Positions 16,466 through 27,100 of a DNA stretch of 61,097 nucleotides are shown in pieces (the stretch's first letter is position 1; each line of letters starts with the position of its first letter). Below the pieces are notes generated by a model. The model saw only the letters and a program-made list of their open reading frames with translations. It ran no database searches and had not been told where the DNA came from. Source of the stretch: Collinsella vaginalis (GTDB lineage Bacteria > Actinomycetota > Coriobacteriia > Coriobacteriales > Coriobacteriaceae); NCBI RefSeq assembly GCF_900176655.1, contig NZ_LT838843.1, positions 629 to 61,725 on the forward strand. Reading direction: 5' to 3'. Both the position numbers and the translations under genes were made by a program.

Positions 16466-16692
16466 TGCGGCCTGTGCCTGCGCGGATTTGCAACAGGGCG
16501 CTCTCGCGGCCCCGGCTTTGCGCGCGCACGGGTGACATGCCCTCATGGGGCGTCCATCACAACCCGTGCGACTCTTGGCCACGGGCGGCTGTCTGATGCT
16601 GGCGACCCCGCTGCGCTCGCGTCGAGAGTCTGGTGCGCCCTGGTCGCTGGGGTATCATGGCAAGCGGAACATTCACGATCAGAGGAGCTGAC

Positions 16693-17175
16693 ATGGGTGC
16701 CTTGCGCATCGGCCACGGCTACGACGTGCACCGCCTCGTCGAGGGGCGTCGCTGCATCATCGGCGGCGTCGACATCCCCCATGCGAAAGGCCTGCTCGGG
16801 CACAGCGACGCCGATGTGCTCGCCCATGCGCTGGCAGACGCCATCTTGGGCGCCGCCCGCGCCGGCGACATCGGCAAGCTCTTCCCTGATACGGATCCGG
16901 CCTACGAGAACGCCGACTCCCTGGTGCTCCTCACGCGCGTGATGGAGCAGGTCCGCGGCCTGGGGTTCGAGTTCGTGGACGCGGACTGCACGATCGCCTG
17001 CCAGGGGCCGAAGATCACCCCGCATCGGAACGCCATGCGCCGCAATCTGGCGGCCGCCCTCGGCGTGGGCATCGAGTCAGTGGGCATCAAGGCGACCACC
17101 ACCGAGGAACTCGGCTGGGAGGGTTCGGGCCAGGGCATCGGCGCCTGGGCCGTTTGCCTCCTCGAGAAGCGATAG
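16693..17175 (+). CDS. ispF: 2-C-methyl-D-erythritol 2,4-cyclodiphosphate synthase
   Basis: IspF of 160 residues, a trimeric zinc enzyme that cyclises the pathway intermediate and releases CMP. Metal-binding residues lie in GHGYDVHRL (Asp and His) and the later GHSDADVLAHAL. The substrate loop TDPAYENADSL and KATTTEELGWEGSGQGI are typical of the family. The start ATG 16693 follows AGAGGAG at 16680-16686. The frame is open upstream to 16633 without family similarity. Only 7 bp separate it from cysS, so the two are in one transcript with ispD. Confidence 0.96.
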   Translation: MGALRIGHGYDVHRLVEGRRCIIGGVDIPHAKGLLGHSDADVLAHALADAILGAARAGDIGKLFPDTDPAYENADSLVLLTRVMEQVRGLGFEFVDADCTIACQGPKITPHRNAMRRNLAAALGVGIESVGIKATTTEELGWEGSGQGIGAWAVCLLEKR

Positions 17176-17182
17176 GAGACCC

Positions 17183-18649
17183 ATGCGCATCTACTCATCC
17201 CAAACGCACGAAAAAGCCGAGTTCGCCCCCATCGAGGAGGGGCGCGTCCGCATGTATGTCTGCGGGCCGACCGTCTACGACAACATCCACATCGGCAACG
17301 CGCGCACCTTCATCAGCTTCGACGTGATTCGGCGCTGGCTCATCGCCTCGGGGTACGAGGTGACCTTCGCGCAGAACCTGACCGACGTCGACGACAAGAT
17401 CATCAACCGCGCCAACGAGCAGAGTCGTGGTGCCGAGGAGGTCGCCCTCGAGTTCTCCGAGCGCTTCATCGAGGTCATGCATCGTGCGAACGTACTTGAT
17501 CCCGATGTGCGTCCCCGGGCCACAAAGGAGATCGGGCCCATGATCGGCATGATCAAGAGCCTGATCGAGCAGGGGCACGCCTACGCGGCCGAGAACGGGG
17601 ATGTGTACTTCTCGGTTCGCAGCGACGAGGGCTATGGTGTCGTCTCGGGCCGGCGTATCGACGACCTCATGGTCGGTGCTCGCATCGAGGAGAACGAGGA
17701 CAAGCGCGACCCGCTCGACTTCGCGCTCTGGAAGGCGGCGAAGCCCGGCGAGCCCAGCTGGCCGAGCCCCTGGGGACAGGGGCGCCCGGGTTGGCATACC
17801 GAGTGCGCCGCGATGGTCCACCGCTATCTCGGCGTGCCCATCGACATACACGGCGGCGGCTCCGACCTCGCCTTCCCGCACCATGAGAACGAGTGCGCCC
17901 AGGCGAGCTGCGCTTGGCACCAGGGGTTCGCGAACACCTGGATGCACACGGGCATGCTACTGGTTGACGGCGAGAAGATGTCGAAGAGCCTCGGCAACTT
18001 CTTCACGCTGGAGGAGGTGCTCGAGAAGCACTCAGCCGCAGCCCTGCGCCTGCTCATGGCCCAGACGCACTACCGCTCTCCCCTTGATTTCTCCTGGGAG
18101 CGCCTGGAGGGGGCGGAGAGCTCCCTGGCACGTATCGCGGGCACGGTGGACAACCTGCGCTGGGCCGGGAACCACGCAGGAGCCGAGGCCGATGCCGCGC
18201 TCGCCGACAACCTGGCGCGGGCCGTCGAGGCGGCGGAGGCGGAGTTCCGTGCGCAGATGGATGACGACTTCAACACCGCCGGCGCCGTCGCGGCCCTGTT
18301 CACGCTGGTGACCGAGGCGAATGTATACCTCGAGCAGGCGGGCGCCGCCGCCGATGCCGGAGCGGTCACGGCCGCTGCCGATACGATCGCGCAGGCGTTC
18401 GACACGCTCGGCATCGAGCTCCCCGCGCGCGTGAGCGCCCTGCCGGCAGAGCTCGTTGAGACGGCGGCGGAGCTTGTAGGCTATGCAGGCGACGATGTGG
18501 ACGGGGCTGCCGAGGCGATCCTCACCGCCCGCGCTGCAGCGCGCGCCGCCAAGGACTGGGGCCGTGCCGATGCGATCCGCGACGAGCTCACGACACTTGG
18601 CTTGGCGGTGGAGGACACCGCGGCCGGTTCTCGCATCAAGCAGGCGTAG
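17183..18649 (+). CDS. cysS: Cysteinyl-tRNA synthetase
   Basis: CysRS of 488 residues, class I. The HIGH motif appears as HIGN at 36-39, the zinc-binding first cysteine in YVCGPTVYDN, the second zinc cluster with WHTECAAM and GGGSDLAFPHHENE, and the KMSKS loop as GEKMSKSLGNF near 265-270. The helical bundle for the anticodon domain (about 320-480) is rich in alanine. Thioredoxin-like or MshC-type features are absent, so it charges tRNA rather than making mycothiol. It follows ispF by 7 bp and precedes rlmB by 9 bp. Confidence 0.97.
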   Translation: MRIYSSQTHEKAEFAPIEEGRVRMYVCGPTVYDNIHIGNARTFISFDVIRRWLIASGYEVTFAQNLTDVDDKIINRANEQSRGAEEVALEFSERFIEVMHRANVLDPDVRPRATKEIGPMIGMIKSLIEQGHAYAAENGDVYFSVRSDEGYGVVSGRRIDDLMVGARIEENEDKRDPLDFALWKAAKPGEPSWPSPWGQGRPGWHTECAAMVHRYLGVPIDIHGGGSDLAFPHHENECAQASCAWHQGFANTWMHTGMLLVDGEKMSKSLGNFFTLEEVLEKHSAAALRLLMAQTHYRSPLDFSWERLEGAESSLARIAGTVDNLRWAGNHAGAEADAALADNLARAVEAAEAEFRAQMDDDFNTAGAVAALFTLVTEANVYLEQAGAAADAGAVTAAADTIAQAFDTLGIELPARVSALPAELVETAAELVGYAGDDVDGAAEAILTARAAARAAKDWGRADAIRDELTTLGLAVEDTAAGSRIKQA

Positions 18650-18658
18650 GGGGACGGG

Positions 18659-19783
18659 ATGGCTCAGAACAGGCGAAACGGTGGCTCGGCTGGCTCCTCC
18701 GGCGATCGTCGCCGCGGCCGCGCGCAGGGTGGCGGCCAGAGCAAAGGACGCAGGGAGCGTCAGGGGAGAGACGACTTCAATACGCGTGCAGAGCGGGGGA
18801 GCGCCGGCGCCCGGCGCGATGCTGCGGGCGACGGTGGCAAGCGAACGCGAAGCGCAGATCGCATGACGGAGGGCGGCCGCCACGACCATCGAAGCGCTTC
18901 AGACGGGCAGCTGAGAAAGGGGAGCGCTGCGCGGGGCTCTAGGGGGAGCGGGGTGCAAGGACACGCTTTTGGGGCGGCGGGCGCACGCGACACGTGGCCT
19001 GCCTCTGGAAGCAATCGCGCGGCCGCTCACCAAGGTCTCTATATCGAGGGCCGCCGCGCCGTGGCCGAGGCGCTTCGCACCGGGTTCCCGCATCGCCGCG
19101 CCCTCATCGCCGCGGGCCAGAGTGACCCCGGCAGCGAGGAGTTCATCTCCGCGCTCTCCGAGATCGGCACGCCAATCGAGTACGTCAGCCGCGAACGGCT
19201 GTCTGAGCTGTCGAGTCACGGGGCTCATCAGGGGATCATGCTCGAGGTCGGCTCCTTCCCGTATGCCGACATCACCGATATCATCTCGGCTGCCGGCTCC
19301 GGTCCCGCACTTGTGGTGGTCCTCGACCACGTGACCGACGAGGGCAACCTTGGGGCCATCGTGCGATCCGCCGAGGTGGTGGGGGCCGCGGGTGTCGTAA
19401 TCGCGAACAAGCGCGCCGCGGGCGTGGGCATCGGCACCTTCAAGACCTCGGCGGGCGCCGTCATGCATCTGCCGATCGCGCAGGTCGCCAATCTGGCGAG
19501 CGCTCTTGAGCAGCTGAAAGAGGCCGGCTTCTGGGCGGTGGGTGCGAGTGAGCACGCCGAGGGCACCAGCTGGGAGACGCCGCTCGACGGCCGGGTCGCC
19601 TTGGTCATGGGGGCGGAGGGCACGGGGCTTTCCCGGCTCGTGCAGGAGCGGTGCGACATGCTCACCCGCCTGCCGCAACGCGGGCAGACCGAGAGCCTGA
19701 ACGTCGCGCAAGCCGCCACCGTGCTCTGCTACGAGTGGCTCCGGCGCAGCTGGGACAGCTTGCCGCCTGTTCCGGAGGTGTGA
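18659..19783 (+). CDS. rlmB: 23S rRNA (guanosine-2'-O-)-methyltransferase-like, TrmH/SPOUT family
   Basis: A 374-residue SPOUT methyltransferase of the TrmH/RlmB family. The first ~120 residues are Arg/Gly/Ser-rich and low in complexity (RRNGGSAGSSGDRRRGRAQGG), probably disordered and RNA-binding, and unlike the short N-terminus of most RlmB. The enzyme part has a substrate-binding domain (GLYIEGRRAVAEALR) and the SPOUT fold (about 215-370) with LDHVTDEGNLGAIVRSAEV, VMGAEGTGLSRL and SLNVAQAATVLCYEW, including the knotted SAM site. Family known for methylation of 23S G2251, but other TrmH enzymes modify tRNA, so the target is a likely call. It follows cysS by 9 bp, as in B. subtilis (cysS, mrnC, yacO, yacP). 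Confidence 0.9.
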   Translation: MAQNRRNGGSAGSSGDRRRGRAQGGGQSKGRRERQGRDDFNTRAERGSAGARRDAAGDGGKRTRSADRMTEGGRHDHRSASDGQLRKGSAARGSRGSGVQGHAFGAAGARDTWPASGSNRAAAHQGLYIEGRRAVAEALRTGFPHRRALIAAGQSDPGSEEFISALSEIGTPIEYVSRERLSELSSHGAHQGIMLEVGSFPYADITDIISAAGSGPALVVVLDHVTDEGNLGAIVRSAEVVGAAGVVIANKRAAGVGIGTFKTSAGAVMHLPIAQVANLASALEQLKEAGFWAVGASEHAEGTSWETPLDGRVALVMGAEGTGLSRLVQERCDMLTRLPQRGQTESLNVAQAATVLCYEWLRRSWDSLPPVPEV

Positions 19784-19786
19784 GGC

Positions 19787-20494
19787 ATGACGAAGAGGAA
19801 TCGCGCGAAGTCGAAGGCGAAGCGCTTCGGCAAGGGGTCGGTGCGAGCCGAGGTGTCGGCCTCCACCTACGGGGTCGGCAACGCCTTCGCGAGCCTGGGC
19901 GCCGATGCCCCCGCAGCGCCTCCCCGCGGAGTGAACGCGCGTGGCCAGCAGGAGCTCCTCGTGGTTGACGGTTACAACATCATCCATGCGACACCTCGGT
20001 ATGAGCGGCTCATCTTCGACCGCGCGGACGACCCCTACTCCTCAGACGTCTACGATGCGGCCCGCACGGCGCTCATCGCCGATGTGGCGGCCTTCGCGCA
20101 GGGGAGCTATGAGGCGGTGATCGTCTTCGACGGCGCGGGGAACGTCTCGCCTGCGCGTCCGAACCTACCTCAGGCGGGCATTCGCATCGAGTTCTCACCC
20201 ACAGGGGTCTCGGCGGATACGGTGGTGCAGCGGCTGTGCACTGAGGCCCGCGAGGAGGGCCGGGCGTGCTCGGTGGTGACGAGCGACGGGACCATCCAGT
20301 CGACGGTGATGGGCAAGGGCGTCACGCGGATCTCGGCGCGTATGCTCGTGGAGGAGATCGGCCAGATCGACCGCGAGATCGAGCGCGTGCAGGAGGAGGC
20401 GCCCAACATGAAGTTGGCGCTCGGCAGCAGGCTCTCGCCCGAGGACCGCGCGAAGCTGGCACGCCTTGGGCACGTGGGGAGCAACGGGGCGTAG
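19787..20494 (+). CDS. NYN-domain RNase (YacP/Rae1-like)
   Basis: 235 residues. The N-terminus is Lys/Arg-rich, then a PIN-like NYN domain (about 58-225) begins with LLVVDGYNIIHATPRY (conserved Asp of the active site) and includes VIVFDGAGN, VVQRLCTEAREEGR and VVTSDGTIQSTVMGKG. It corresponds to YacP/Rae1 of B. subtilis, a ribosome-associated endoribonuclease that cuts mRNA in the A site. It lies three bases after rlmB, the same order as in B. subtilis (yacO-yacP), and ends the operon. The basic N-terminal tail here is longer than in B. subtilis. Confidence 0.88.
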   Translation: MTKRNRAKSKAKRFGKGSVRAEVSASTYGVGNAFASLGADAPAAPPRGVNARGQQELLVVDGYNIIHATPRYERLIFDRADDPYSSDVYDAARTALIADVAAFAQGSYEAVIVFDGAGNVSPARPNLPQAGIRIEFSPTGVSADTVVQRLCTEAREEGRACSVVTSDGTIQSTVMGKGVTRISARMLVEEIGQIDREIERVQEEAPNMKLALGSRLSPEDRAKLARLGHVGSNGA

Positions 20495-20522
20495 GTTTCG
20501 CCTGCGCCCCAATACGCTACAT

Positions 20523-20551
20523 AAAAACGGGGCATGCATTGGCACACCCCG
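20523..20551 (-). terminator. Terminator for the minus-strand tRNA-Thr
   Basis: Read on the minus strand, a hairpin CGGGGTGTGC-caat-GCATGCCCCG (two wobble pairs) is followed by TTTTT, about 12 bases after the tRNA end. It also lies just after the yacP stop on the other strand. Confidence 0.6.
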
Positions 20552-20562
20552 CGATCATCCTA

Positions 20563-20637
20563 TGGAGCCAGCGACAGGAATCGAACCCGCAACCCACTGA
20601 TTACAAATCAGTTGCTCTACCGTTGAGCCACGCTGGC
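20563..20637 (-). tRNA. tRNA-Thr (anticodon TGT)
   Basis: Full cloverleaf on the minus strand. The acceptor stem is GCCAGCG/CGCTGGC, the anticodon stem ACTGA/TCAGT has loop TTTGTAA, anticodon TGT (reads ACA/ACG), and the T-arm has TTCGATT. CCA is encoded (TGG at 20563-20565 on the plus strand). A second tRNA-Thr (GGT) is at 34.4 kb. Confidence 0.97.
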
Positions 20638-20646
20638 GCGGCGTTA

Positions 20647-20675
20647 AGCATACTTGAAGGAAAACCGGGGTGCAA
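20647..20675 (-). promoter_or_regulatory. Promoter of tRNA-Thr
   Basis: On the minus strand, TTGCAC, a 17-bp spacer and TATGCT stand about 10 bp upstream of the tRNA 5' end. Confidence 0.6.
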
Positions 20676-20774
20676 GACGGCGCGCTGTCGGCAGGTCACC
20701 CTTGTGAGGATGCATGTCGGCATGCGACCGGCCCAGCGAGGGGCGCCAAGCTGCCGCGCCCCCTCATGCAGGCA

Positions 20775-22649
20775 TTAGCCCCGGCGCCGACGACGCAGCG
20801 CCACGCCGAGCAGCCCCGCGCCGCCCAGGGCGCCCGCGGCTGTGAACGCCAGCGTCATGTCGCCCGTTTTCGGCAGCACCCCGCGCGGCGTGCGCGGGTT
20901 CGACTTCGCGGGCTTCTCCGTCTCCGGCTTGTCAGGCGTCTTGGACGTCGGCTCGTGCCGGTTGGTGATCGTGAACCCATCGGCCGCCGTGCCTGAGACC
21001 TCCGCCGTATAGCCGCCCACCCCATCCTCGACAACGGTGTAGGCGATCTCCGCGCCGTCCTTCTTCACGGGTAGATCCTTGAACGACCCCTTCCAGGAGT
21101 TCTCAGCATTGAGCTCAAGGGTCTTGCCGGTGTCCACGCCGTTTGCGAGCAGGTGCACCGTGACCGACGACGGGCGCGTCTCGTCCTGGTTATCGGCGTC
21201 GTCCCACACCTTCGTCACCGCGATGTCGCGGGTGGAGACCACCGGGGTGTTCGTCACCGTGAAGCCATCAGCTGCGTTGCCGCTGATCTCCGACGTGTAC
21301 CCGGCGGGCGCGACCTCCTCAACGGTGTACACGGATTCCGTCCCGAGGTCGCCGTCGACGTGCTTCGGCAGGCCCTCGAAGGTGTATGCCCAGCCGTTCT
21401 CCGCGGAGAGCTCGGCGGTGTCGACCCAGACCCCATCGCGCAGGAGCTTCACCTGCACGCGCGCCGGCTGCGGCTCATCGGCGTTCTCGTGCTCGTTCCA
21501 CACCTTGCGGACCGGGACCGATACAGCCTCATCTTCAGCGCCGAGGACGATCGACCCGTTGGTGCCGATGCCGGCGCCGCGGACGGCCTTGTTCCCGGTG
21601 ATGGTGAGCGTGCTCGCCGCGACGGCGGCAGCACGGCCCGCTTCCAGGGTCTCGGTGTGCAGGGCGAGGTCACGTGTGGTGTCCGCCACCGTGCCGGCAT
21701 GCGGGGTTGCCCCGGCCGTGCCGGAGAAGCGCGCGACGGCAGGATCCGGCTCGCCGAGCTGATCTGTTTCAGTCGCGCGCAGGACACCTCCATCGTCATA
21801 CCAGGTGGCGCTGCCGCCGCCGAGCATGCGGCTGGAGAGGCTGAGCTCGTACGAAGCGTCCGTCTTCCTCTTCAGGGACACGACATCGCCGCCCGCGCCA
21901 TCAGAGGTGTTCGCAAACACCGCACCGGTGTTGTTCAGCAGCACGTGCACATCGCCGGTCGGGCAGGCCCAGATGCCGCTGCCGAGCTCACTTGCGGTGT
22001 TCTGCGTCACGAGGGCGCGGGTGAGATGGGCCACATAGGGAACCGCGGGCACATAGATGCCGCCACCCTGGTTGTCGGCGACGTTGTTCGAGATGGTTCC
22101 CGCCTTGAGCTGAACCGCGCCCGAGCCGGCGTAGATACCACCGCCCACGCCGTCAGTGGCGTTTCCGTCTATCACGCCGCCGTTCATGGTGAAGCGGGCC
22201 GGAACCTTCTGCGACCAGGTGTTCTCCCAGAACTGCTTGAGCCGCTCCTTCGTCCAGCCGGTCTGGGTCTCATATGCGTTGTCCAAATAACCGGTCCAGT
22301 AATCCCAGATGCCCACACCGCCGCCGCCGGTGATCTTGGCGCTTGCGGAGGCCACGGTCTTGTTGCCCGAGATCGTTCCGTTATTGAGTGTGAGGTCGCC
22401 GGCCATGGAGACGGCCACGCCTCCTCCCAGCCAACCGGAACGGTTGCCTGAGATCTCACCGCCGTTGATCACGGCCAGGGCTCGCCCGTTGATGGAGTCG
22501 TTGAGGTCCACCTCTCCGTTGCCCACGAAGAGGCCTCCGCCCGTGCCGCCGACATTCCCCGAGATCACGCCGCCATTCATGGTGAAGCGCGTCGGCGCAT
22601 CGACCGTGCTGTTGCGAGCACTGATGTAGACAGGCGTCGTAGGGACGTT
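20775..22649 (-). pseudogene. LPXTG cell-wall surface protein, 5' end lost (beta-helix and Cna-B type domains)
   Basis: Surface adhesin-like protein read on the minus strand. The readable part begins in the middle of a right-handed beta-helix: repeats of NGGVISGN, NGGEISGN and NNGTISGN type (about 22580-21560). Then come two Cna protein B-type beta domains with VRKVWNEHENADEPQPARVQVKLL and VTKVWDDADNQDETRPSSVTVHLL (each with the Lys/Asn/Glu positions of isopeptide-forming domains). The protein ends in a Pro/Lys-rich wall part, LPKTGD, a membrane helix and RRRRRG, a sortase signal. No signal peptide, ribosome site or usual start is present. The frame is closed by TAG at 22650-22652. An internal ATG at 22580 would make a protein without export signal. 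The break coincides with the lost 5' end of the divergent gene. Confidence 0.75.
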
Positions 22650-24141
22650 CTATCCCTCGACGGCCATTGCCGCGGAGACAACGGGCACGTCGGACCGTGC
22701 CATCGATATGAACACCTACTACGATGCCACTGGCATGACGGACACGTTACTGCGTTATGCGAAGTTGAGCTACGACGGCGTTAACAACGACGGTACGATC
22801 GGGCTCACGCTCTCGAAATGGCGTGAAGGAAATCCTCCCGGCGAGTTCAGCACCGATACTCAAAATCCATGGGCTGGAATGATCGTTTTCAGTTTTTCGG
22901 AGACAGATTTTTACCAGCAAATCGATTCGATCCAGTTCCAAAACGGCACATACATGCAGAAAAGCAATAACGGTGCCACTTGGACGGTCCCGGCAAACGA
23001 TGTTCTTCAAATGGGGCTCATCGGCGTTGTTACGAATAGCAAAGTAACCATCAAGCTCAAGGATGGCGCCACGCTCGAATCACTCGGCCTGGCCGATGAC
23101 AAGATCAGCTACGAAATGGTCCTCATCAACAACAAGGGCCAGATCGCTACCGAGGGTGTCTCGACCGGATACATCCAGCAGAACAACGACAACATTAAAA
23201 ATGAGAAGACCACCGATTTCACCAAAGGCGTCATGACGAACACCATCGTCATGGATACCGACCAGATGCGGATCAATTCGGTACATACCTGGAAGCCGAA
23301 CCAGAACTACCTCCAGACCGATTACGGTTGGGTCGTCTACATCAGGGAACAGGTTCCCGAGAAGCTCCTTCCCTTCATCGACATCACCGGCACGCAGCTC
23401 TACAACTCGGACGGGCGGGGCCAGTATGTGGACACCGGTCGTACCAAGTGGTCGGTGAACATGACCGAGGACGGGAAGGTCGATACCAGCACTGACCCGG
23501 CGCTCTCGCTCGCGGTGTACGGGGACGACCTCACCCTTGGTCAGCTCAATCAGGCGCGCAGCAACACGAATGACATTTTCTGGGGGACCCTCGGGCAGTC
23601 CCGCAGCTACACGATCTCCTACAAGCTGAAGGACGGGGTCACGCTCAAGGACTTCACCGATAAAGTCAATGATCTGGTGACGAACAAGGGTCAGCAGCTG
23701 TATTTCGAGTCGTCGATGGCTGCTGACTATCAGAACAAGTATATTGCCGGCGGTTTGCTGGGCAAGGCGGACAACGGCGCCCCATTCCAGCAGCTCACGA
23801 ACTCCTACGCAAACTCCTATCTGCAGGCGAACGACAAGGATCAGGACGGCATCTTTGATTTCGTCGAGTTCCAATTCGGCTACAACTATATGAACGTCGA
23901 CACCGACGGCGACGGCGTACCTGACCCGCAGGAGCTCTACACCGATCAGACCGACGGCACGGACGCCGGCCAGTACAAGGTGAGCGATCCGACCACCGAG
24001 ACCACGTCGATCGTGCGCACGGCTGAGAGCACCATAACGGGCACGATGCCAAAGACCGTATACGATAACCCCGCTGACGCCACGGAGAAGATCCACGCCA
24101 CCAATGAGGCGGCCGGCAATGCGATCGTCAAGCTGGTGTAA
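22630..24141 (+). pseudogene. LPXTG surface protein with Rib-like repeats, N-terminal fragment (5' lost, stop at 24139)
   Basis: N-terminal part of a very large surface protein. The frame is closed by TAG at 22627-22629, and reads TGVVGTFYPSTAIAAETTG, which looks like the end of a signal peptide with its cleavage site. The signal start itself is missing. The first ATG (22708) has no ribosome site. The region is rich in Asn/Thr/Asp and unlike the GC-biased housekeeping genes. Near its end, DKDQDGIFDFVEFQFGYNY and DTDGDGVPDPQELYTD are calcium-binding Asp-rich loops of thrombospondin type-3 kind. TAA at 24139-24141 interrupts the frame, and the next base continues the same frame into the repeat part of the gene, so the two fragments formed one gene of at least 5.5 kb. 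Confidence 0.75.
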
Positions 24142-27100
24142 GCGGATGACGATGGCACCCCGACGGCCAATGGCGAGACGTATGCGACCTATTCGATTCC
24201 GCTAGCGGATCTCGAGTCCGGCGCCTTCACCCTCACGGTGCCAGCGAACGCCATTCCCAGCACGGTGACCAAGGCGGTTCTCGTGGGTTCTGACCCCAAG
24301 GGCGTGAACACCTCCACCGGCACCGTCATCACCATCGCGGAGAATCAGGCCGGGATCTACGAGCCGATCGGTCGCGATGCCACCGCCAAGCCCGGTGACG
24401 CCGCACCCGATCCGGCAACCCTGATCACCAACAAGGATGATCTGCCAGACGGTACGACCTACACCTGGGAGGCCACGCCGGATCTCTCCAACGAGGGAGA
24501 CGTGCCCGCGACGATCGTCGTCACCTATCCGGACAATTCGACCGACAAGGTGACCATCAACATCGCGGTCACCGAAAACGCCACACAGGCGCCGACCTAT
24601 AGCGCTCACGGCGGTTCGGTGGAGAAGGGCTATGGCGAGACGGCCACCCTCGATGAGCTCGCGGCGACCGTCACTTATGATCCCGCACTCGCAGAGGGCC
24701 TGAACCCCACGATCGCATTGGCCGACGGGGCGTCCATCCCGACTGAGGGTAAGAACAACGATGTGGCCCTCGTCGTCACCTATCCCGACGGCTCCAAGGA
24801 CAACGTGACCGTGACGGTTTCCTACCAGTCTGCCGCCGAGAAGTATGCGGCAACTGGCAGCTCTATCATGAAGGGCTACGGCGAGACGCTGGCTGCCGAT
24901 GAGCTGGCACGTGCGGTCACCGTGACGCCTGATGATTCCGCGGTGAAGTCAATTGCTCCGGCCGACCCGGACAACCTGCCCACCGAGGGCGCCGTCAACA
25001 TGGTTCCGATGGTCGTCACCTATAACGACGGCACCACCGATACCGTGAATGTCGCGGTTGCCTTCGGCACCGCCGCCGACAAGTACACCGCCTCTGCCAA
25101 GGAGGTCATCCGTAAGCCGATCGATGGTGAGGTTACCCTCGACGACCTGAAGAACAACGTCGTCTACTCGCCTGCGCTCGCCAACGCGGACGATGTGTCC
25201 GATGTGAAGCTGGCCGACGGCCAGACCCTGCCCACCGAGGGCGTGAACGCGGTCGACGTGGTCGTGACCTACAAGGACGGCTCGACCGACACGGTGCCGA
25301 TGCGCGTGGTGTTCGGCACCGCTGCAGAGCGCAACGACCCGCAGGGTCAGAACATCAACGCCGTCATGGGCGAGGATGCGCCTGCTGCATCTACGGCGAT
25401 CTCGAACGCCGCCGCCCTTCAGGACGTCTCCGAGATCGTCTGGAAGGAGACGCCGGATACCTCCACGGCCGGTGAGCAGGGCGCCACCGTTCTCGTGAAG
25501 TATATTGACGGCACCGAGGACGAGGTTCCCGTCAAGGTCAACGTCATCGACAGCCGTGCCGATTCCGTCAAGTACGACGCCCAGGGCGGTTCGATGACGA
25601 AGCCCTACGGCCAGACGGCCACGCTCGATGAGCTCAAGGCGCAGGTTGCCTTCAACGGGGATGCCCCGGCGGACGGCACCTACTCGGTCGCGCTCGCCGA
25701 CGGCGTGACGATCCCGACGTCCGGCAAGGATAACGCGGTCGTCCTGGTCGTGACCTACGCCGACAAGACGACCGACACGGTCACGGTGAAGCTCTCCTAC
25801 GGGGACGCCTCCGACGCCTACACGCCGACAGCGCAGCCGATCGCCGCTGACCTCGGCGCCACCCCCGCGGCCTCCGACGGCATCGCCAACAAGGGCGACC
25901 TGCCCGCTGGCACGACCTACGACTGGAAGGACGGATCCCCCGACACCTCCGAGGCCGGCACGAAGATCGGCACGGTCGTCGTGACCTACCCCGACGGCAC
26001 GACCGACGAGGTCGAGGTGGCCGTCAAGGTCACGTCTCAGTCCGACGCCTACACGCCCGAATACGTCGATGTGACCACCCCGATGGGCACGGTCCCGAAC
26101 GCGGCCGCCGCGGTCTCCAACGGATCGACGCTCCCGGCCGGCACCACCTACGCCTGGAAGACAGGCCCCGATGTCAGCAAGCCCGGCACCACCGTTACGG
26201 CCACGGTCGTCGTGACCTACCCCGACGGCACGACCGATGAGGGCGAGGTCCAGATCACCGTCAACGACACGCGGGCGGACTCGCTCAAGTACGACGCCCA
26301 GGGCGGCGAGCTGACGAAGCCCTACGGTCAGACGGCCACGCTCGATGAGCTCGCAGCCAAGGTCACCTTCACGCCTGAGGCGGGCCGTGACGCCGTGGCG
26401 AGCATCACGCTTCCCACGAGTGCTTCGATCCCGACCAAGGGTGAGGGCAATGCGGTCACGCTCGTCGTGACGTATAAGGACGGCACGACCGACGTGGCGA
26501 CGGTCACGCTCTCCTACAGCGACGCGGCTGACACGTATAACCCGACCGCTCAGCCGATCACCGTTGACCTCGGCACTGCCCCTGCGGCCTCCGACGGCAT
26601 CGCCAACAAGGGCGACCTGCCCGACGGCACGAGCTACGGCTGGAAGGGTGGCACCGCTCCCGATACGAGCCAGCCCGGGACCACAACGGGCACGGTCGTC
26701 GTGACCTACCCCGACGGCTCAACCGACGAGGTCCCCGTGACGGTCAACATCACCGACACGCGCACCGAGGCCCAGAAGCACACGGCCACCAGCGAAGCGC
26801 TCAACGTCGCCTATGGGACCAAGGTCACCGCGGCCGACATCATCGCCAAGGTGACGGTGGATCCCAATGACGCCGCGAGCATCGCGCTCGCCGATGGCGT
26901 GACGATCCCGACTGACGGCAAGGGGCTGAAGGTGCCCGTCACCGTCACCTTCTCCGACGGTTCGACCACGTCCACCGAGGTCACGCTCTCCTACGGCGAT
27001 GCGGCTGACGCCTACGCACCTGTGGCAAAGCCGATCGAGGTGCTCGTGAACTCGACGCCCGCCGCTGCCGATGGCATCGCGAACCTTTCCGATCTCCCCG

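Noticed and set aside
16633..16692. Upstream start for ispF
   Set aside because: The added 20 residues are not family-like, and the AGAGGAG site fits ATG 16693.
21153..22451. Long open frame on the plus strand opposite the beta-helix adhesin
   Set aside because: No domain or ribosome site; the minus strand shows clear Cna-B and LPXTG parts.
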